64,000 nt of DNA from NCBI RefSeq assembly GCF_016765635.1, contig NZ_JAESVD010000005.1, positions 248,001 through 312,000 of the forward strand, given 5' to 3'. The notes below the pieces were generated by a model. That model had not been told where the DNA came from, ran no database searches, and was given only the letters and a program-made list of their open reading frames with translations. Source of the DNA: Shewanella schlegeliana. GTDB lineage: Bacteria > Pseudomonadota > Gammaproteobacteria > Enterobacterales > Shewanellaceae. The translations under genes were made by a program, and so were the position numbers. Shown here piece after piece: positions 31,027 through 41,511 of the stretch; positions within the stretch are counted from its first letter, which is position 1; the number at the start of each line of letters is the position of its first letter.

Positions 31027-31362
31027 TTAGTCAGGGATCTTATCTTCTGACTTTTCAGCTTCTTGCTGAACTTGTTCTACAACTTGAGCTGCATCGCTTC
31101 CTAAATCGTCCCATGCACCTTCTGCTTTAGAGTGATTTGCACTTAAGTTACCGATAGTAAGACTTAGTGCGAAAAACGCTACCGCTAGAACCGCAGTTGA
31201 ACGAGTCAAAAAGTTACCAGAACCAGATGAACCGAACAGAGTACCTGAAGCACCGGCGCCGAAAGAGGCCCCCATGTCAGCACCTTTACCTTGCTGGATT
31301 AAGATCAGGCCAACTAGACCAATCGCAACCAACAAGTAAACAACCATTAGAACTTCATACAT
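31027..31362 (-). CDS. secG: Protein translocase subunit SecG
   Basis: Small subunit of the SecYEG channel, 111 residues. Two membrane helices (about 4-24 and 53-73), separated by KGADMGASFGAGASGTLFGS. The acidic C-terminal tail is KSEDKIPD. It begins 1 bp after the tpiA stop, so the two are translationally coupled. Confidence 0.95.
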   Translation of the reverse strand: MYEVLMVVYLLVAIGLVGLILIQQGKGADMGASFGAGASGTLFGSSGSGNFLTRSTAVLAVAFFALSLTIGNLSANHSKAEGAWDDLGSDAAQVVEQVQQEAEKSEDKIPD

Positions 31363-31363
31363 A

Positions 31364-32146
31364 TTATGCGCTCATCGCTATCGTACATAAACTGAGAAAT
31401 TCGGTAGCATTGAGGCTTACACCGCCAATCAAACCACCATCTACATCAGGTTGAGCAAACAAGTCTGCTGCATTACTCGGTGTTACGCTACCACCGTACA
31501 AAATCCTGATGTTTTCTCCGATAAATGGAGATACTTCAGAGAGGCGTTTGCGAATAAACGCATGAACTTCTTGAGCCTGCTCTGGCGTAGCACTCTTACC
31601 AGTTCCTACTGCCCATAATGGCTCGTAGGCGATAATCGCGTTGTCAAAAGCCATGGTGCCATTCTTTTCGATGACCACATCTAACTCTTCAGCAATCACT
31701 TCAAAAGTGCGTCTTGCTTCACGAGCTGGACCCGACTCACCAACACATAAGATTGGGGTCAAACCGTGCTTCTGAGCTGCAGCAAATTTCTCTGCTACAA
31801 TGTTGCTCGTCTCTCCGTACATACGGCGACGTTCTGAATGTCCGATAATAACATATCGACATCCTGAATCTTTTAACATCTGACCAGATATTTCACCAGT
31901 ATAGGCACCGAAGTCATGCTGACTTAGGTTTTGAGTTCCCATTCTGACTAAGCAACCGTTTAAGGTTTCTTTGTTTTCATCTAGTAGCTGTCGAACACTT
32001 TCTAAGTAAATAGAAGGTGGACACAAGACCACTTCCACTGAATCATCTTGGAGCTTGGTAGCGAATTTTTTGAATAGCTCTTGCGCTAACTGCGCACTGC
32101 CGTTCATTTTCCAATTACCAGCAACCATGGGACGTCTGAGTGCCAT
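31364..32146 (-). CDS. tpiA: Triose-phosphate isomerase
   Basis: Glycolytic isomerase (dihydroxyacetone phosphate and glyceraldehyde-3-phosphate), 260 residues. NWKMN near the N-terminus, catalytic His in GHSERR, catalytic Glu in YEPLWAVGTG, phosphate-binding LYGGSV. AAGGAG precedes the ATG. Located upstream of secG. Confidence 0.97.
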   Translation of the reverse strand: MALRRPMVAGNWKMNGSAQLAQELFKKFATKLQDDSVEVVLCPPSIYLESVRQLLDENKETLNGCLVRMGTQNLSQHDFGAYTGEISGQMLKDSGCRYVIIGHSERRRMYGETSNIVAEKFAAAQKHGLTPILCVGESGPAREARRTFEVIAEELDVVIEKNGTMAFDNAIIAYEPLWAVGTGKSATPEQAQEVHAFIRKRLSEVSPFIGENIRILYGGSVTPSNAADLFAQPDVDGGLIGGVSLNATEFLSLCTIAMSA

Positions 32147-32343
32147 TACTGTCTCCTTTGAAAGCGGCGTGAATAATAGCGAACCACTTGTGAAGTTACA
32201 ATACCTAAAGGTGTTATTTTTTCATAATATCGGCGAGAACGCGCACTTTTTACACGACCACCTTTGCAATGACACGATTAAACATCAATTTGCAGAATAT
32301 TTAATCGCGTCATAGGTTAACACCTTAGTTAATCCATTAATTA

Positions 32344-33681
32344 CTAAACTAAATTACGTACGGCATCGGCAATATAATTAGCATATTCAGTCACTGCAGC
32401 TTGGTCATCACCTTCAACCATCACTCGCAGTAGAGGTTCAGTACCAGACTTACGCAGTAATACTCGTCCACGAGCTCCTAGCTTTTGCTCAACCTCTGCT
32501 TGTGCAGCAAGCACGATCTCTGAAGACAGTGGATCGTTGTCTCCTTCGAATCGAACATTGACTAACACCTGTGGTAGCATCTTAATCTCAGCAGTTAACT
32601 CTTCTAGAGTGGCGTTTTGACGCTGCATCGCAGCTAACACCAAAATCCCCGCAACGATACCGTCACCAGTCGTACCATGATCTAAGTTCAAGATATGACC
32701 TGAATTTTCACCACCAATACGCCAATCATGCTCTTTTAGTAGTTCCATCACATAACGGTCACCCACTTTAGAGCGAACAAATGGGATCTCGAGTGCTTGT
32801 AGCGCTAGATCTAGGCCTAGATTTGACATCAAGGTGCCAACCACCCCACCGCGTAGCACACCACGTTTTTGTGCATCACAGGCTAAGATATATAAGATCT
32901 CATCGCCATCGATTACGCGTCCATGACGGTTAACCATCATGATTCGATCGCCATCACCATCGAGCGCGATACCTAAATCAGCATTTTCAGCCAATACGGT
33001 CTCACAGATCTGTGCCATAGATGTCGCACCGACTTTATCGTTGATATTCAACCCATTTGGCTTGTCACCAATCGCAATCACTTCCGCGCCAAGCTCTCTG
33101 AAGACACTCGGTGCGATATGGTAAGTTGCGCCGTGAGCACAATCGACAACAATTTTTAGTCCGCTTAACGTCTGCTCCGCTGGGAAGTGACTCTTACAGT
33201 ATTCAATATAACGACCCGCAGCGTCGTCGATACGATTAACCTTGCCAAGTAAGTGAGACTCAACACAGGTCAGTGGCTTTTCAAGCTCGGCTTCAATTTC
33301 AAGTTCGACTTCATCATCGAGCTTGCTACCATCGTTGGAAAAGAACTTAATACCGTTGTCATAATAAGGGTTATGGGAAGCACTGATCACAATTCCTGCC
33401 TCGGCGCGGAATGTACGAGTCAAATAAGCAACAGCTGGCGTTGGCATAGGACCAATCAACATCACATCGAGACCAGCAGCTGAAAGCCCAGCTTCTAAAG
33501 CCGACTCAAACAGGTAACCAGAAATACGGGTATCTTTACCTATAATCACCTTCTGGGTACCTGAGCGAGATAATACTCGACCAGCAGCCCAACCAAGCTT
33601 CAGTGCAAGCTCTGGGGTCATCTTACCCGCGCCGACTTTGCCACGAATACCATCTGTACCAAAAAATTGTCTCTGTTTCAC
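32344..33681 (-). CDS. glmM: Phosphoglucosamine mutase
   Basis: Converts glucosamine-6-phosphate to glucosamine-1-phosphate for peptidoglycan and LPS precursors. 445 residues. Active-site phosphoserine Ser102 in [13 protein letters not shown], metal loop DGDGDR, sugar-binding GGENSGH, and C-terminal phosphate loop [13 protein letters not shown] start at 33681 after GGAG. Upstream neighbour folP as in E. coli. Confidence 0.97.
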   Translation of the reverse strand: MKQRQFFGTDGIRGKVGAGKMTPELALKLGWAAGRVLSRSGTQKVIIGKDTRISGYLFESALEAGLSAAGLDVMLIGPMPTPAVAYLTRTFRAEAGIVISASHNPYYDNGIKFFSNDGSKLDDEVELEIEAELEKPLTCVESHLLGKVNRIDDAAGRYIEYCKSHFPAEQTLSGLKIVVDCAHGATYHIAPSVFRELGAEVIAIGDKPNGLNINDKVGATSMAQICETVLAENADLGIALDGDGDRIMMVNRHGRVIDGDEILYILACDAQKRGVLRGGVVGTLMSNLGLDLALQALEIPFVRSKVGDRYVMELLKEHDWRIGGENSGHILNLDHGTTGDGIVAGILVLAAMQRQNATLEELTAEIKMLPQVLVNVRFEGDNDPLSSEIVLAAQAEVEQKLGARGRVLLRKSGTEPLLRVMVEGDDQAAVTEYANYIADAVRNLV

Positions 33682-33776
33682 TTGAACTCCAAACTCAATA
33701 ACGAGGAAGAAATAAATCCGTCATTTCTACCATAAAAACACTAACCTCAGCTTAATGACCTTTGTATTTAAGGGGG

Positions 33777-34619
33777 TTAAGCTAAAGCCTTATAATCTTT
33801 TGTTGCGTTTAATACTGCTATCATATCTGCGGTTTCTTGCACATCATGCACACGCACTATCTTTGCACCCGCTTGTATTGCCAGCATATTACCAGCAAGT
33901 GTGGCACTTAATCTTTGTGATACCTCACGCCCAAGTAATTGACCGAACATACTTTTACGCGATAACCCTGCCAACACGGGTAAGTTGAAGCTTGAGAACT
34001 CAGCCATCCGATTGAGCAACTCATAATTATGAGCGAGTGACTTACCAAAACCAAAGCCAGGGTCTAGCACAATATGCTCTCGTTTTATTCCAGCGGCAAT
34101 ACAGATATCGATTCGTTCGCTAAAAAACGCACTGATATCGCTCACCACATCATCATAATGGGGCGCATTCTGCATGGTTCTAGGCTGTCCCTGCATATGC
34201 ATCAAACATACTGGTACATCTAACTTGGCCGCCACAGCTAACGCTCCAGGCTCCTGTAGCGCTCTGACGTCATTAATTAGATGTGCGCCAGCCTTCACCG
34301 CAGCCTCCATCACGTCAGCCTTACTGGTGTCGATAGAGATCCACACATCATGATTGTGACTAACATATTCAATTAAGGGCAGCACGCGCGCTAACTCATC
34401 CTCAATCGAAACCTCTTTCGCTCCGGGACGGGTCGATTCACCACCGATATCGATAATTTTAGCGCCCTGCGCTACCATCAAGTCGACTTGCTCACAAGCG
34501 GTTGCAATCGATGAGTATTCGCCGCCATCCGAGAAAGAATCAGGCGTAACATTGAGGATCCCCATCACTACAGGAGAGCTCAAATCAAGCTGGTTTTGAC
34601 CACTGGTTAATATAGACAA
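33777..34619 (-). CDS. folP: Dihydropteroate synthase
   Basis: Condenses p-aminobenzoate with dihydropterin pyrophosphate in folate synthesis. 280 residues. Motifs VMGILNVTPDSFSDGG, DIGGESTRPGA, HLINDVRAL and DPGFGFGK. TTG start at 34619, with GGAAC about 8 bases upstream. An intrinsic terminator separates it from ftsH upstream. Confidence 0.95.
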   Translation of the reverse strand: MSILTSGQNQLDLSSPVVMGILNVTPDSFSDGGEYSSIATACEQVDLMVAQGAKIIDIGGESTRPGAKEVSIEDELARVLPLIEYVSHNHDVWISIDTSKADVMEAAVKAGAHLINDVRALQEPGALAVAAKLDVPVCLMHMQGQPRTMQNAPHYDDVVSDISAFFSERIDICIAAGIKREHIVLDPGFGFGKSLAHNYELLNRMAEFSSFNLPVLAGLSRKSMFGQLLGREVSQRLSATLAGNMLAIQAGAKIVRVHDVQETADMIAVLNATKDYKALA

Positions 34620-34638
34620 AATAAAGTTCCGTAAACAA

Positions 34639-34661
34639 GAAAACCCCTAGACGGGGTTTTC
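34639..34661 (-). terminator. Terminator between ftsH and folP
   Basis: GAAAACCCC-TAGA-CGGGGTTTTC, 9-bp stem, 16 bp past the ftsH stop. The T-run is interrupted (TTTTCTTG). Confidence 0.8.
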
Positions 34662-34677
34662 TTTATCAAACTAAAAA

Positions 34678-36630
34678 TTACTTAGCTGGAGATTCGTCAG
34701 CATCACTGACATCTGGCTTATCTTCTTTAGTTTCCTTGATCTCTTCTTTCTTTTCAGATGAAGTGTTATTGCTGTCATTATCGTTAGACAGATCATCTTT
34801 CTGCCATTCAGCAGGCATACGCACTTCGCGACGAGCCATCAAGTCATCGATCTGTTCAGAGTCGATAGTCTCATATTTCATCAATGCATCTTTCATCGCA
34901 TGAAGAATATCCATATTTTCGGTTAAGAAAGTATGAGCTCTACCGTAATTGGCATCGATAAGCATCTTCACTTCTGCATCGATAACACGAGCAGTATCAT
35001 CAGACATATGCTGAGATTTACCCATGCTACGTCCTAAGAATACTTCGTTCTCATCTTCAGCGTAAAGTACTGGCCCTAGCTTCTCAGAGAAGCCCCATTG
35101 AGTCACCATGTTACGCGCGATAGAAGTTGCATACTTAATGTCTTGTGATGCACCGGTAGACACTTTCTCACTACCGTAAATCAAATCTTCAGCAATACGT
35201 CCACCGTAGGCAACCGAGATCTGACTCTCAAGCTTACGACGGCTCTGACTAATTGCATCCGCTTCTGGTAGGAAGAAGGTCACACCAAGCGCGCGACCAC
35301 GTGGAATAATAGTCACCTTATGCACAGGATCGTGCTCAGGAACCAAACAACCCACAATCGCATGACCCGCTTCGTGATAAGCGGTCATCTCTTTCTCTTC
35401 TTCCGACATCACCATAGTGCGACGCTCAGCGCCCATCATGATCTTGTCTTTAGCACTCTCAAACTCTTCCATACCGACTACACGGCGGCTGTTACGGGCA
35501 GCAAACAAGGCCGCTTCGTTAACTAGGTTTGCAAGGTCAGCACCTGAGAAACCTGGGGTACCACGAGCGATAACACTAGCTTTGACGCCATCAGCCAAAG
35601 GCACTTTACGCATATGAACTTTAAGAATTTGCTCACGACCACGAACATCTGGCAAACCTACAACCACTTGACGGTCAAAACGACCTGGACGTAATAGTGC
35701 AGCATCCAGTACGTCTGGACGGTTAGTCGCAGCGATAACGATAATACCTTCGTTACCTTCGAAACCATCCATCTCAACTAGCATCTGGTTAAGTGTCTGC
35801 TCACGTTCATCGTGACCACCACCCACACCCGCGCCACGCTGACGACCTACGGCATCGATCTCATCGATAAAGATGATACAAGGTGCAGACTTCTTCGCTT
35901 GCTCGAACATGTCACGTACACGTGATGCACCGACACCCACGAACATCTCAACGAAATCAGAACCTGAAATTGTAAAGAAAGGTACTTTAGCTTCGCCGGC
36001 AATTGCCTTAGCAAGCAAAGTTTTACCCGTACCTGGTGGGCCAACTAGTAGTACACCCGTTGGGATACGTCCACCTAGCTTTTGGAATTTCGTTGGCTCT
36101 TTTAGGTAATCAACCAGCTCTTTAACGTCTTCTTTGGCTTCATCACAACCTGCAACGTCACCAAAAGTCGTCTTGATCTGATCTTCGCTCATCAACTTGG
36201 CTTTACTCTTACCAAATGACATCGCGCCTTTACCGCCACCGCCTTGCATCTGGCGCATAAAGAAGATCCACACACCAATCAGCAATAGCATAGGGAACCA
36301 AGAGATAAAGATCTGAGTTAAGAACCCTGACTCTTCAGCTTCTTCGCCCTTGAATGTAATCCCCTTGCGATTTAACTCATTAATTAGATCTAAGTCTGGT
36401 AACGGCATAACAGTGACAAACTTTTCACCGGTACGCGTTGTTCCCTCAATAGTGCGCTGATCGCTTTTAACCGTCGCAGTACTGACTTGTCCATCTTTAA
36501 CGTTATCTAAAAATGTTGAATAATCCATCTTCTGTTTAGTCGTAGAAGAGGGGGAATAGCCCTGAAAAACTGACATCAACACAACGGCGATGACAACCCA
36601 GAGAATTAAATTTTTTGCCATGTCACTCAA
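34678..36630 (-). CDS. ftsH: ATP-dependent zinc metalloprotease FtsH
   Basis: Membrane-anchored AAA+ protease that degrades LpxC, sigma-32 and membrane proteins in E. coli. About 650 residues. Two N-terminal membrane helices flank a periplasmic domain. Then Walker A GPPGTGKT, Walker [15 protein letters not shown] with RPGRFDRQ, and zinc motif HEAGH. A long acidic Ser/Asp/Lys tail ends the protein. Two starts are possible: TTG at 36630 (GAGG nine bases upstream) or ATG at 36621 (MAKNLILW, as in E. coli). Forms an operon with rlmE. Confidence 0.96.
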   Translation of the reverse strand: MSDMAKNLILWVVIAVVLMSVFQGYSPSSTTKQKMDYSTFLDNVKDGQVSTATVKSDQRTIEGTTRTGEKFVTVMPLPDLDLINELNRKGITFKGEEAEESGFLTQIFISWFPMLLLIGVWIFFMRQMQGGGGKGAMSFGKSKAKLMSEDQIKTTFGDVAGCDEAKEDVKELVDYLKEPTKFQKLGGRIPTGVLLVGPPGTGKTLLAKAIAGEAKVPFFTISGSDFVEMFVGVGASRVRDMFEQAKKSAPCIIFIDEIDAVGRQRGAGVGGGHDEREQTLNQMLVEMDGFEGNEGIIVIAATNRPDVLDAALLRPGRFDRQVVVGLPDVRGREQILKVHMRKVPLADGVKASVIARGTPGFSGADLANLVNEAALFAARNSRRVVGMEEFESAKDKIMMGAERRTMVMSEEEKEMTAYHEAGHAIVGCLVPEHDPVHKVTIIPRGRALGVTFFLPEADAISQSRRKLESQISVAYGGRIAEDLIYGSEKVSTGASQDIKYATSIARNMVTQWGFSEKLGPVLYAEDENEVFLGRSMGKSQHMSDDTARVIDAEVKMLIDANYGRAHTFLTENMDILHAMKDALMKYETIDSEQIDDLMARREVRMPAEWQKDDLSNDNDSNNTSSEKKEEIKETKEDKPDVSDADESPAK

Positions 36631-36690
36631 ATTACTCGACCTCTTTTAAAGTCTTCCGAAAACTAATGTTAGAGTACTTACGATAGATTA

Positions 36691-37320
36691 CTATAACTTG
36701 TAACCAGTCGCCACAAGATAGACTTCACGAGAGCGTGGTCTCGAAGAATCTGGCTTACGTGTTTTAACGGTTTTAAACGCCTCTTTAACCGCCTTCATGT
36801 ATTCATCAAAACCCTCCCCCTGAAAGACTTTGACTGCAAAGCTACCATTAGGTGCCAACACTTGATGACACATATCTAACGCAAGCTCCACTAAATACAT
36901 AGCGCGAGGCTGATCGACCCCACCTGAACCACTCATGTTTGGCGCCATATCGGATAATACAACATCAACCTTGGCATCGCCTACACGCGTGAGTAATGCG
37001 TCTAGCACTTTCTCTTCACGGAAATCCCCCTGTAGGAAATCAACACCAACAATCGGGTCCATCGGTAGGATATCACAAGCAATAACTTTACCACTGTCTC
37101 CTGCCAATTTAACGGCAATTTGAGACCAACCACCCGGCGCGGCACCTAAATCGACAACCGTCATTCCCGGACGAATGAGTTTATCTTTTTCTTGGATCTC
37201 TTCAATCTTAAAGGCCGCACGCGACCTTAAACCACGCTTTTGCGATAGTTTGACATAGTGATCGTCGAAATGTTCCTGCATCCAGCGAGATGAACTAGCT
37301 GTTCGTTTTTTTCCTGACAT
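36691..37320 (-). CDS. rlmE: 23S rRNA 2'-O-ribose U2552 methyltransferase RlmE (FtsJ/RrmJ)
   Basis: 209 residues, SAM-dependent heat-shock methyltransferase acting on the A-loop of 23S rRNA. SAM motif [15 protein letters not shown] (about 54), catalytic Lys-Asp-Lys-Glu set including [10 protein letters not shown] and AVKVFQGEG. Precedes ftsH by 60 bp. A sigma-32-like promoter lies upstream. Confidence 0.96.
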   Translation of the reverse strand: MSGKKRTASSSRWMQEHFDDHYVKLSQKRGLRSRAAFKIEEIQEKDKLIRPGMTVVDLGAAPGGWSQIAVKLAGDSGKVIACDILPMDPIVGVDFLQGDFREEKVLDALLTRVGDAKVDVVLSDMAPNMSGSGGVDQPRAMYLVELALDMCHQVLAPNGSFAVKVFQGEGFDEYMKAVKEAFKTVKTRKPDSSRPRSREVYLVATGYKL

Positions 37321-37359
37321 TTAAAATCCGCAACAAAATTGAGAGTTACACAAAGAGTA

Positions 37360-37387
37360 TATAAGGGTAGAATAGCGGGTTTTCAAC
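37360..37387 (-). promoter_or_regulatory. Candidate sigma-32 promoter of rlmE-ftsH
   Basis: On the minus strand GTTGAAA, 13-bp spacer, CCCTTATA. This compares with the heat-shock consensus CTTGAAA and CCCCATNT. rlmE-ftsH is a heat-shock operon in E. coli, which supports it; the -10 element is imperfect. Confidence 0.5.
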
Positions 37388-37413
37388 AGTAACTCAGCAT
37401 AAAGTTGGTATAA

Positions 37414-37713
37414 ATGAACTTAACAACCAAACAAAAACAGCACTTAAAAGGCTTAGCGCACAGTCTCAAGCCTGTAGTGATGCTTGGTGGCAACGGCCTG
37501 ACTGAAGGAGTACTGGCTGAAATTGATAATGCACTTTCTCATCATGAATTGATTAAAGTGAAAGTAGCCTCTGGTGACAGAGAGCTTAAAAACGCTATCG
37601 TAGACGCCATTGTACGTGAAACTCAAGCTGAAAAAGTACAGCTTATCGGTCACGTCTTAGTACTGTTCCGTCAGTCTGAAGAAATGAAAATTGCTGTGCC
37701 TAAGGCAAAGTAA
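37414..37713 (+). CDS. yhbY: Ribosome assembly RNA-binding protein YhbY
   Basis: CRM-domain protein of 99 residues associated with pre-50S particles in E. coli. Contains LKPVVMLGGNGLTEGVL and HELIKVKVASG. Divergent from rlmE, as in E. coli. ATG at 37414. Followed by a strong bidirectional terminator. Confidence 0.94.
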   Translation: MNLTTKQKQHLKGLAHSLKPVVMLGGNGLTEGVLAEIDNALSHHELIKVKVASGDRELKNAIVDAIVRETQAEKVQLIGHVLVLFRQSEEMKIAVPKAK

Positions 37714-37752
37714 TTAGCAAAGGCTTCTTTAAGAAGCCGTTGCAAGATAAAT

Positions 37753-37788
37753 AAAAAGAGCCGCTGTATTAACAGCGGCTCTTTTTTT
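37753..37788. terminator. Bidirectional terminator of yhbY and secF
   Basis: AAAAGAGCCGCTGT paired with ACAGCGGCTCTTTT around a TATTA loop, with seven T's on the plus side and A's on the left. It lies between the convergent genes. Confidence 0.93.
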
Positions 37789-37816
37789 GTCCAAGTTTTA
37801 TCCATTTGATAAAACG

Positions 37817-38725
37817 CTAGGGAGCATCGCTAATAGGTTCGACCTTGTAATGTTCAGCACTTACCTTTAAGTATTCAGGTAAGCAAGTACCTACAGATAC
37901 CGATGAGATTGTTCCAATCATAATGCCGAGAAACATGGCAATGGAAAATCCCTGCAACGGGGCGCCGCCCATTATCCATAACGCAGCAACGGTAAACAGG
38001 GTTGTACCACTGGTGACCATGGTGCGTGAAAAAGTGGCTTGCACCGCACTACTACAGACCTCATCAATCGCCATCTTAGGCTTGGCGATTAGAACCTCTC
38101 TCACCCTATCGGCAATCACGATAGAGTCATTTAGGGAGTAGCCTAAAATTGCCAGTACCGCAGCCAGAATCGTTAAATTAAACTCCATCTGAGTTAACGA
38201 GAAGAAAGCCAACACGAAGATGACATCATGAAACAGTGCCAATAAGGCTCCACTGGCAAGACGCCACTCAAAGCGAAAACTCAGATAAGCCAGAATACAT
38301 ATCATTGCCGCAAGCAACGCCAAGCCGCCCTGCTCAGCTAGCTCTTGACCAATTTGTGGTCCAACAATACTAGAGTTAAGCACTTCAACATTATCAGTCA
38401 ACGGTGCCAATACCGTTTTGATATCCTCTGCCCCAGCATTATCTACTTTGGCATAACGCAAAATCCAGCGACCAGGCTCACCCGCGGAAATAACGCTAAC
38501 CTCCTGCTCAGAGGTTTTTGCTAATAACTCACTGATTTGTTCGGCCTTAATATTGGGATCAAGTTTGACTTCAGTAACAATGCCACCAGTGAAATCTAAG
38601 CCCCAATTGAAACCATTGACTAAAATAATGCCGATAGATGACAGCATAATCAGCACAGAGAAGATACTTGAAAGGTAACGTGCCTTAGTCAACTTACTTA
38701 ATTTACTCATATTTTTAAGTTCCAT
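37817..38725 (-). CDS. SecF-type protein translocase subunit (extra copy)
   Basis: 302 residues, six predicted membrane helices with a periplasmic loop after the first. SecF signatures are GLDFTGGIVTEV (about 41), FRFEWRLASGALLALFHDV (about 150-168) and LGYSLNDSIVIADRVRE (about 192-208). It uses proton motive force with SecD to pull exported proteins through SecYEG. The gene starts 1 bp after its SecD partner. It is not beside tgt-yajC, where the housekeeping secDF pair normally sits, so this is probably a second, paralogous pair. Confidence 0.88.
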   Translation of the reverse strand: MELKNMSKLSKLTKARYLSSIFSVLIMLSSIGIILVNGFNWGLDFTGGIVTEVKLDPNIKAEQISELLAKTSEQEVSVISAGEPGRWILRYAKVDNAGAEDIKTVLAPLTDNVEVLNSSIVGPQIGQELAEQGGLALLAAMICILAYLSFRFEWRLASGALLALFHDVIFVLAFFSLTQMEFNLTILAAVLAILGYSLNDSIVIADRVREVLIAKPKMAIDEVCSSAVQATFSRTMVTSGTTLFTVAALWIMGGAPLQGFSIAMFLGIMIGTISSVSVGTCLPEYLKVSAEHYKVEPISDAP

Positions 38726-38726
38726 A

Positions 38727-40541
38727 TTACACCTTCACATTACGACTAAAGTTACGACCATATGCCCAGTTAACTAATGCTCTGGATGCAAATATTCCGG
38801 TAAACATACTGGTTAACAAACCTAATCCTAGGGTTAATGCAAAGCCTTGAATGGGCCCGTTACCGATAGCGTAAAGCACGACGGCTGTTATCATGGTGGT
38901 GAAGTTAGCATCGACAATGGTTGAAAAGGCACTATCAAAGCCCCTATCGATAGCATGAGCAAAGCTTCTCCCTTCCTTTAACTTGTCCTTAATCCTCTCA
39001 AATATTAATACGTTAGTATCGACTGCCATGCCGACGGTCAACACGAGTCCGGCAATCCCCGGCAGAGTTAATACTGCACCAGGGATTAATGCCATTAAGC
39101 CAAAAATAAGGATCATGTTGGCTATAAGTGCCACGTTTGCTATCCAGCCTAATCGGCGGTACCAAAGCCCCATAAACAGCAAAGTCACTGCCATACCTAA
39201 AGCAAGTGCTGAAAAACCATTGGTGATATTCTCCTCGCCGAGGCTCGGACCGATAGTACGCTCCTCAACGATAGTCACAGGCGCAGTCATCGACCCTGCA
39301 CGCAGCAATAGCGCTAACTGCTGTGCCGCGGCGTATTCCCCTACGCCAGTAATACTAAAGCGGTCACCAAGTTGTGCTTGTATTGTCGCAACACTGATCA
39401 CCTCGGTGGTTTGTCTTATCTGGCCTCTGTCGTCACGGCTATACTCGCTGTATGAGGTCGCCATGGGCTTACCAATATTGTCACGAGAAAAGTCTGACAT
39501 CATGGCGCCGCCTTCCCTATCTAAGTGAATAACCACTTCCGGCAAGCCCATCTCTCCAAGAGACGCTCTCGCATCGACAATATGCTCACCGCCTAGTACC
39601 GCACGTCTAGCGACATAGATAGGTTGGCCCTGCTCATCTTTGAGAACTTTGGCGTTAACAGAGCCCTGCTGCTTAACTTGATAAAAAGCGAGGCTTGCTG
39701 TAGCGCCGATCACCGATTTTGCGGCCGCAGGATCTTGTACGCCTGGGAGCTCAATGCGAATGCGGTGCTCACCTTGACGCTGAACCACGGCCTCACTGAT
39801 CCCAAGCTGTTCAATACGGCTACGCATGATCTGTAAGTTTTGCTTCACAGTTAGATCGCGAATATTAATTTTTTCAGCTTCAGATAGCCCAACATTCAAA
39901 GAGTGCTCACCGGAATTAGTCATTTGCCAATTAGGATACTGAGTATTAATAAACTCTCTTATCGTCGCTCTTTGAGTTAGGTCTGTTGTTGCAATATTCA
40001 CATGACCGTCAGCCTGTTCCTGAATCGTGACCCCATATAGCGATTGTTCTCGCACATATTGTCTAACGGACTCAATGAAGGTATTAGAGTGCAGCTTATA
40101 GACGGGATCTATTTCAACATCGAGTAGAAACTGCACTCCGCCTCGCAGATCCAGCCCCAGTTTAATGGGTGAAAAACCAAGTGACAGTAGCCAGTTCGGC
40201 GCAGCTGGTGCGAGAGTAAGGGTTAACTTTGAAGGATCTTCTACTTGGCTGACAAGTAGTGTCTTGAGCTTGCTCTGTTGTGAATTGTCATCAAGCACAA
40301 TCAAGGTTTGGCCTGACGCTTGATCGATACGCTTAACCTTGACACCTTGGGACACCAATAGCTGATGCAGCTCCAAGGGATTGATTTTTAGCCCGGCCTC
40401 ATCACTAACCTGTACCGCAGCATCCTCACCAAAGAATGTAGGTAACGCGCTGAATAACATAATGGTGATAGTGACGATTAACAGCACATATTTCCATGCA
40501 CTGTAATGATTTAAGATTGTTGGACTCTTGTTTTCTCTCAT
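38727..40541 (-). CDS. SecD-type protein translocase subunit (extra copy)
   Basis: 604 residues. N-terminal helix (about 17-35), large periplasmic part with KLGLDLRGGVQFLLDV (about 142) and RIELPGVQDPAAAK (about 277). The C-terminal helical bundle includes MAVDTNVLIFERIKDKLKEG. Start at 40541 (MRENKSPTIL); the frame extends 30 codons further without support. Upstream is a small exported protein of unknown role. Compared with housekeeping SecD the order secD-secF is kept but yajC and tgt are missing. Confidence 0.88.
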   Translation of the reverse strand: MRENKSPTILNHYSAWKYVLLIVTITIMLFSALPTFFGEDAAVQVSDEAGLKINPLELHQLLVSQGVKVKRIDQASGQTLIVLDDNSQQSKLKTLLVSQVEDPSKLTLTLAPAAPNWLLSLGFSPIKLGLDLRGGVQFLLDVEIDPVYKLHSNTFIESVRQYVREQSLYGVTIQEQADGHVNIATTDLTQRATIREFINTQYPNWQMTNSGEHSLNVGLSEAEKINIRDLTVKQNLQIMRSRIEQLGISEAVVQRQGEHRIRIELPGVQDPAAAKSVIGATASLAFYQVKQQGSVNAKVLKDEQGQPIYVARRAVLGGEHIVDARASLGEMGLPEVVIHLDREGGAMMSDFSRDNIGKPMATSYSEYSRDDRGQIRQTTEVISVATIQAQLGDRFSITGVGEYAAAQQLALLLRAGSMTAPVTIVEERTIGPSLGEENITNGFSALALGMAVTLLFMGLWYRRLGWIANVALIANMILIFGLMALIPGAVLTLPGIAGLVLTVGMAVDTNVLIFERIKDKLKEGRSFAHAIDRGFDSAFSTIVDANFTTMITAVVLYAIGNGPIQGFALTLGLGLLTSMFTGIFASRALVNWAYGRNFSRNVKV

Positions 40542-40837
40542 GATTTTTTTGCTCTTTATATTGCCTAAGAACGCGATAACAACTTGCCAATAGTCCGGGT
40601 TATTAACCTGTAAAGATGGACTCGCGCGCAAGTAACATCGCGGTAATCGCTATCGAGAAATTCTGCTTTTAGTGACCTGTCAGGTCATGCTTAAAACAGC
40701 AAATAGTTCTTACCAATGCAGTCCTAACCCATAAAAATGAGCGGATAAACACACGGATAGGCAGGAAACTTAGGCTTCTTGCTACTGCACAGAGGCAAAA
40801 ATATTCTCGATAGGTAAGCCAAAACGGCTTATCGAAC

Positions 40838-41368
40838 TTAGCTAATGAAGCGAGCTTGAGAGAAGCGATAGAGAAGATTGGACTCTTTCCAAGCGGAGAG
40901 TCGATGGGTGGAACTTGGGATATGTAACAACCAATCAAGAGCGGGAGTAAACTCCACTCGGTAACCAACCGTTAAAGAAGGGACGGATGGCGATATAAAT
41001 TCAAACGCAAGTAGGTAATCGGGGCGAGTCTGCTGTGGATCATGCTGTGAAAAGCTAACGAAACGTGATGAAACAAGCGGTGCATATTCAGAGTCATTAC
41101 CCTGCTTCTTCTCCGCGTGGTTATCCTTTAGCGTAACTGAGTTGACATCTGATGGGCTTAACACAGATAAAATATTATTGGCCAGAGCCAAGTTAGAAGC
41201 TTGCAGCGCAATCGCTTGCTCTTTTAATTGCGATGGTTCGTTAGAGTGCTTAGGCGCTGAAACTTCAGCTTGCTGTAGGTTTTGCTCAGACGCACTTGCA
41301 GGCACAGGTGTGAGAAATAATCCCCCTATGAACAACAAGATAAATCCAAACCGCACCAATAACTGCAA
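40838..41368 (-). CDS. Exported protein of unknown function upstream of secDF
   Basis: 176 residues. Clear Sec signal peptide (about 1-26, cleavage near PASA-SE), then a polar Gln/Ser/Lys-rich stretch (about 27-95), and a C-terminal part with paired hydrophobic strands (YLLAFEFISPS, LTVGYRVEFTPALDWLLH). No family recognised. The ORF lies between the greA terminator and the extra secD, about 300 bp from secD, same strand. It could be a client or helper of that SecDF pair, but this is only positional. Confidence 0.6.
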   Translation of the reverse strand: MQLLVRFGFILLFIGGLFLTPVPASASEQNLQQAEVSAPKHSNEPSQLKEQAIALQASNLALANNILSVLSPSDVNSVTLKDNHAEKKQGNDSEYAPLVSSRFVSFSQHDPQQTRPDYLLAFEFISPSVPSLTVGYRVEFTPALDWLLHIPSSTHRLSAWKESNLLYRFSQARFIS

Positions 41369-41457
41369 TTAACACCCTAATTATATGTCTTATTTACCGC
41401 TAACATAGTAAACACAGTTAGCAGAAGACACAAACCTTTTATCCTAATTAAACCAAT

Positions 41458-41485
41458 AATAAAGCCGCTAAAAAGCGGCTTTATT
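41458..41485 (-). terminator. Terminator of greA
   Basis: AATAAAGCCGC with its complement GCGGCTTTATT around TAAAAA, 26 bp past the greA stop; usable from both sides. Confidence 0.88.
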
Positions 41486-41511
41486 CAACTCTCTCATTTT
41501 AAAGTTATCTG

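Noticed and set aside
41142..41372. Plus-strand frame opposite the exported protein gene
   Set aside because: The minus frame has a clear signal peptide; the plus frame shows only antisense codon patterns.
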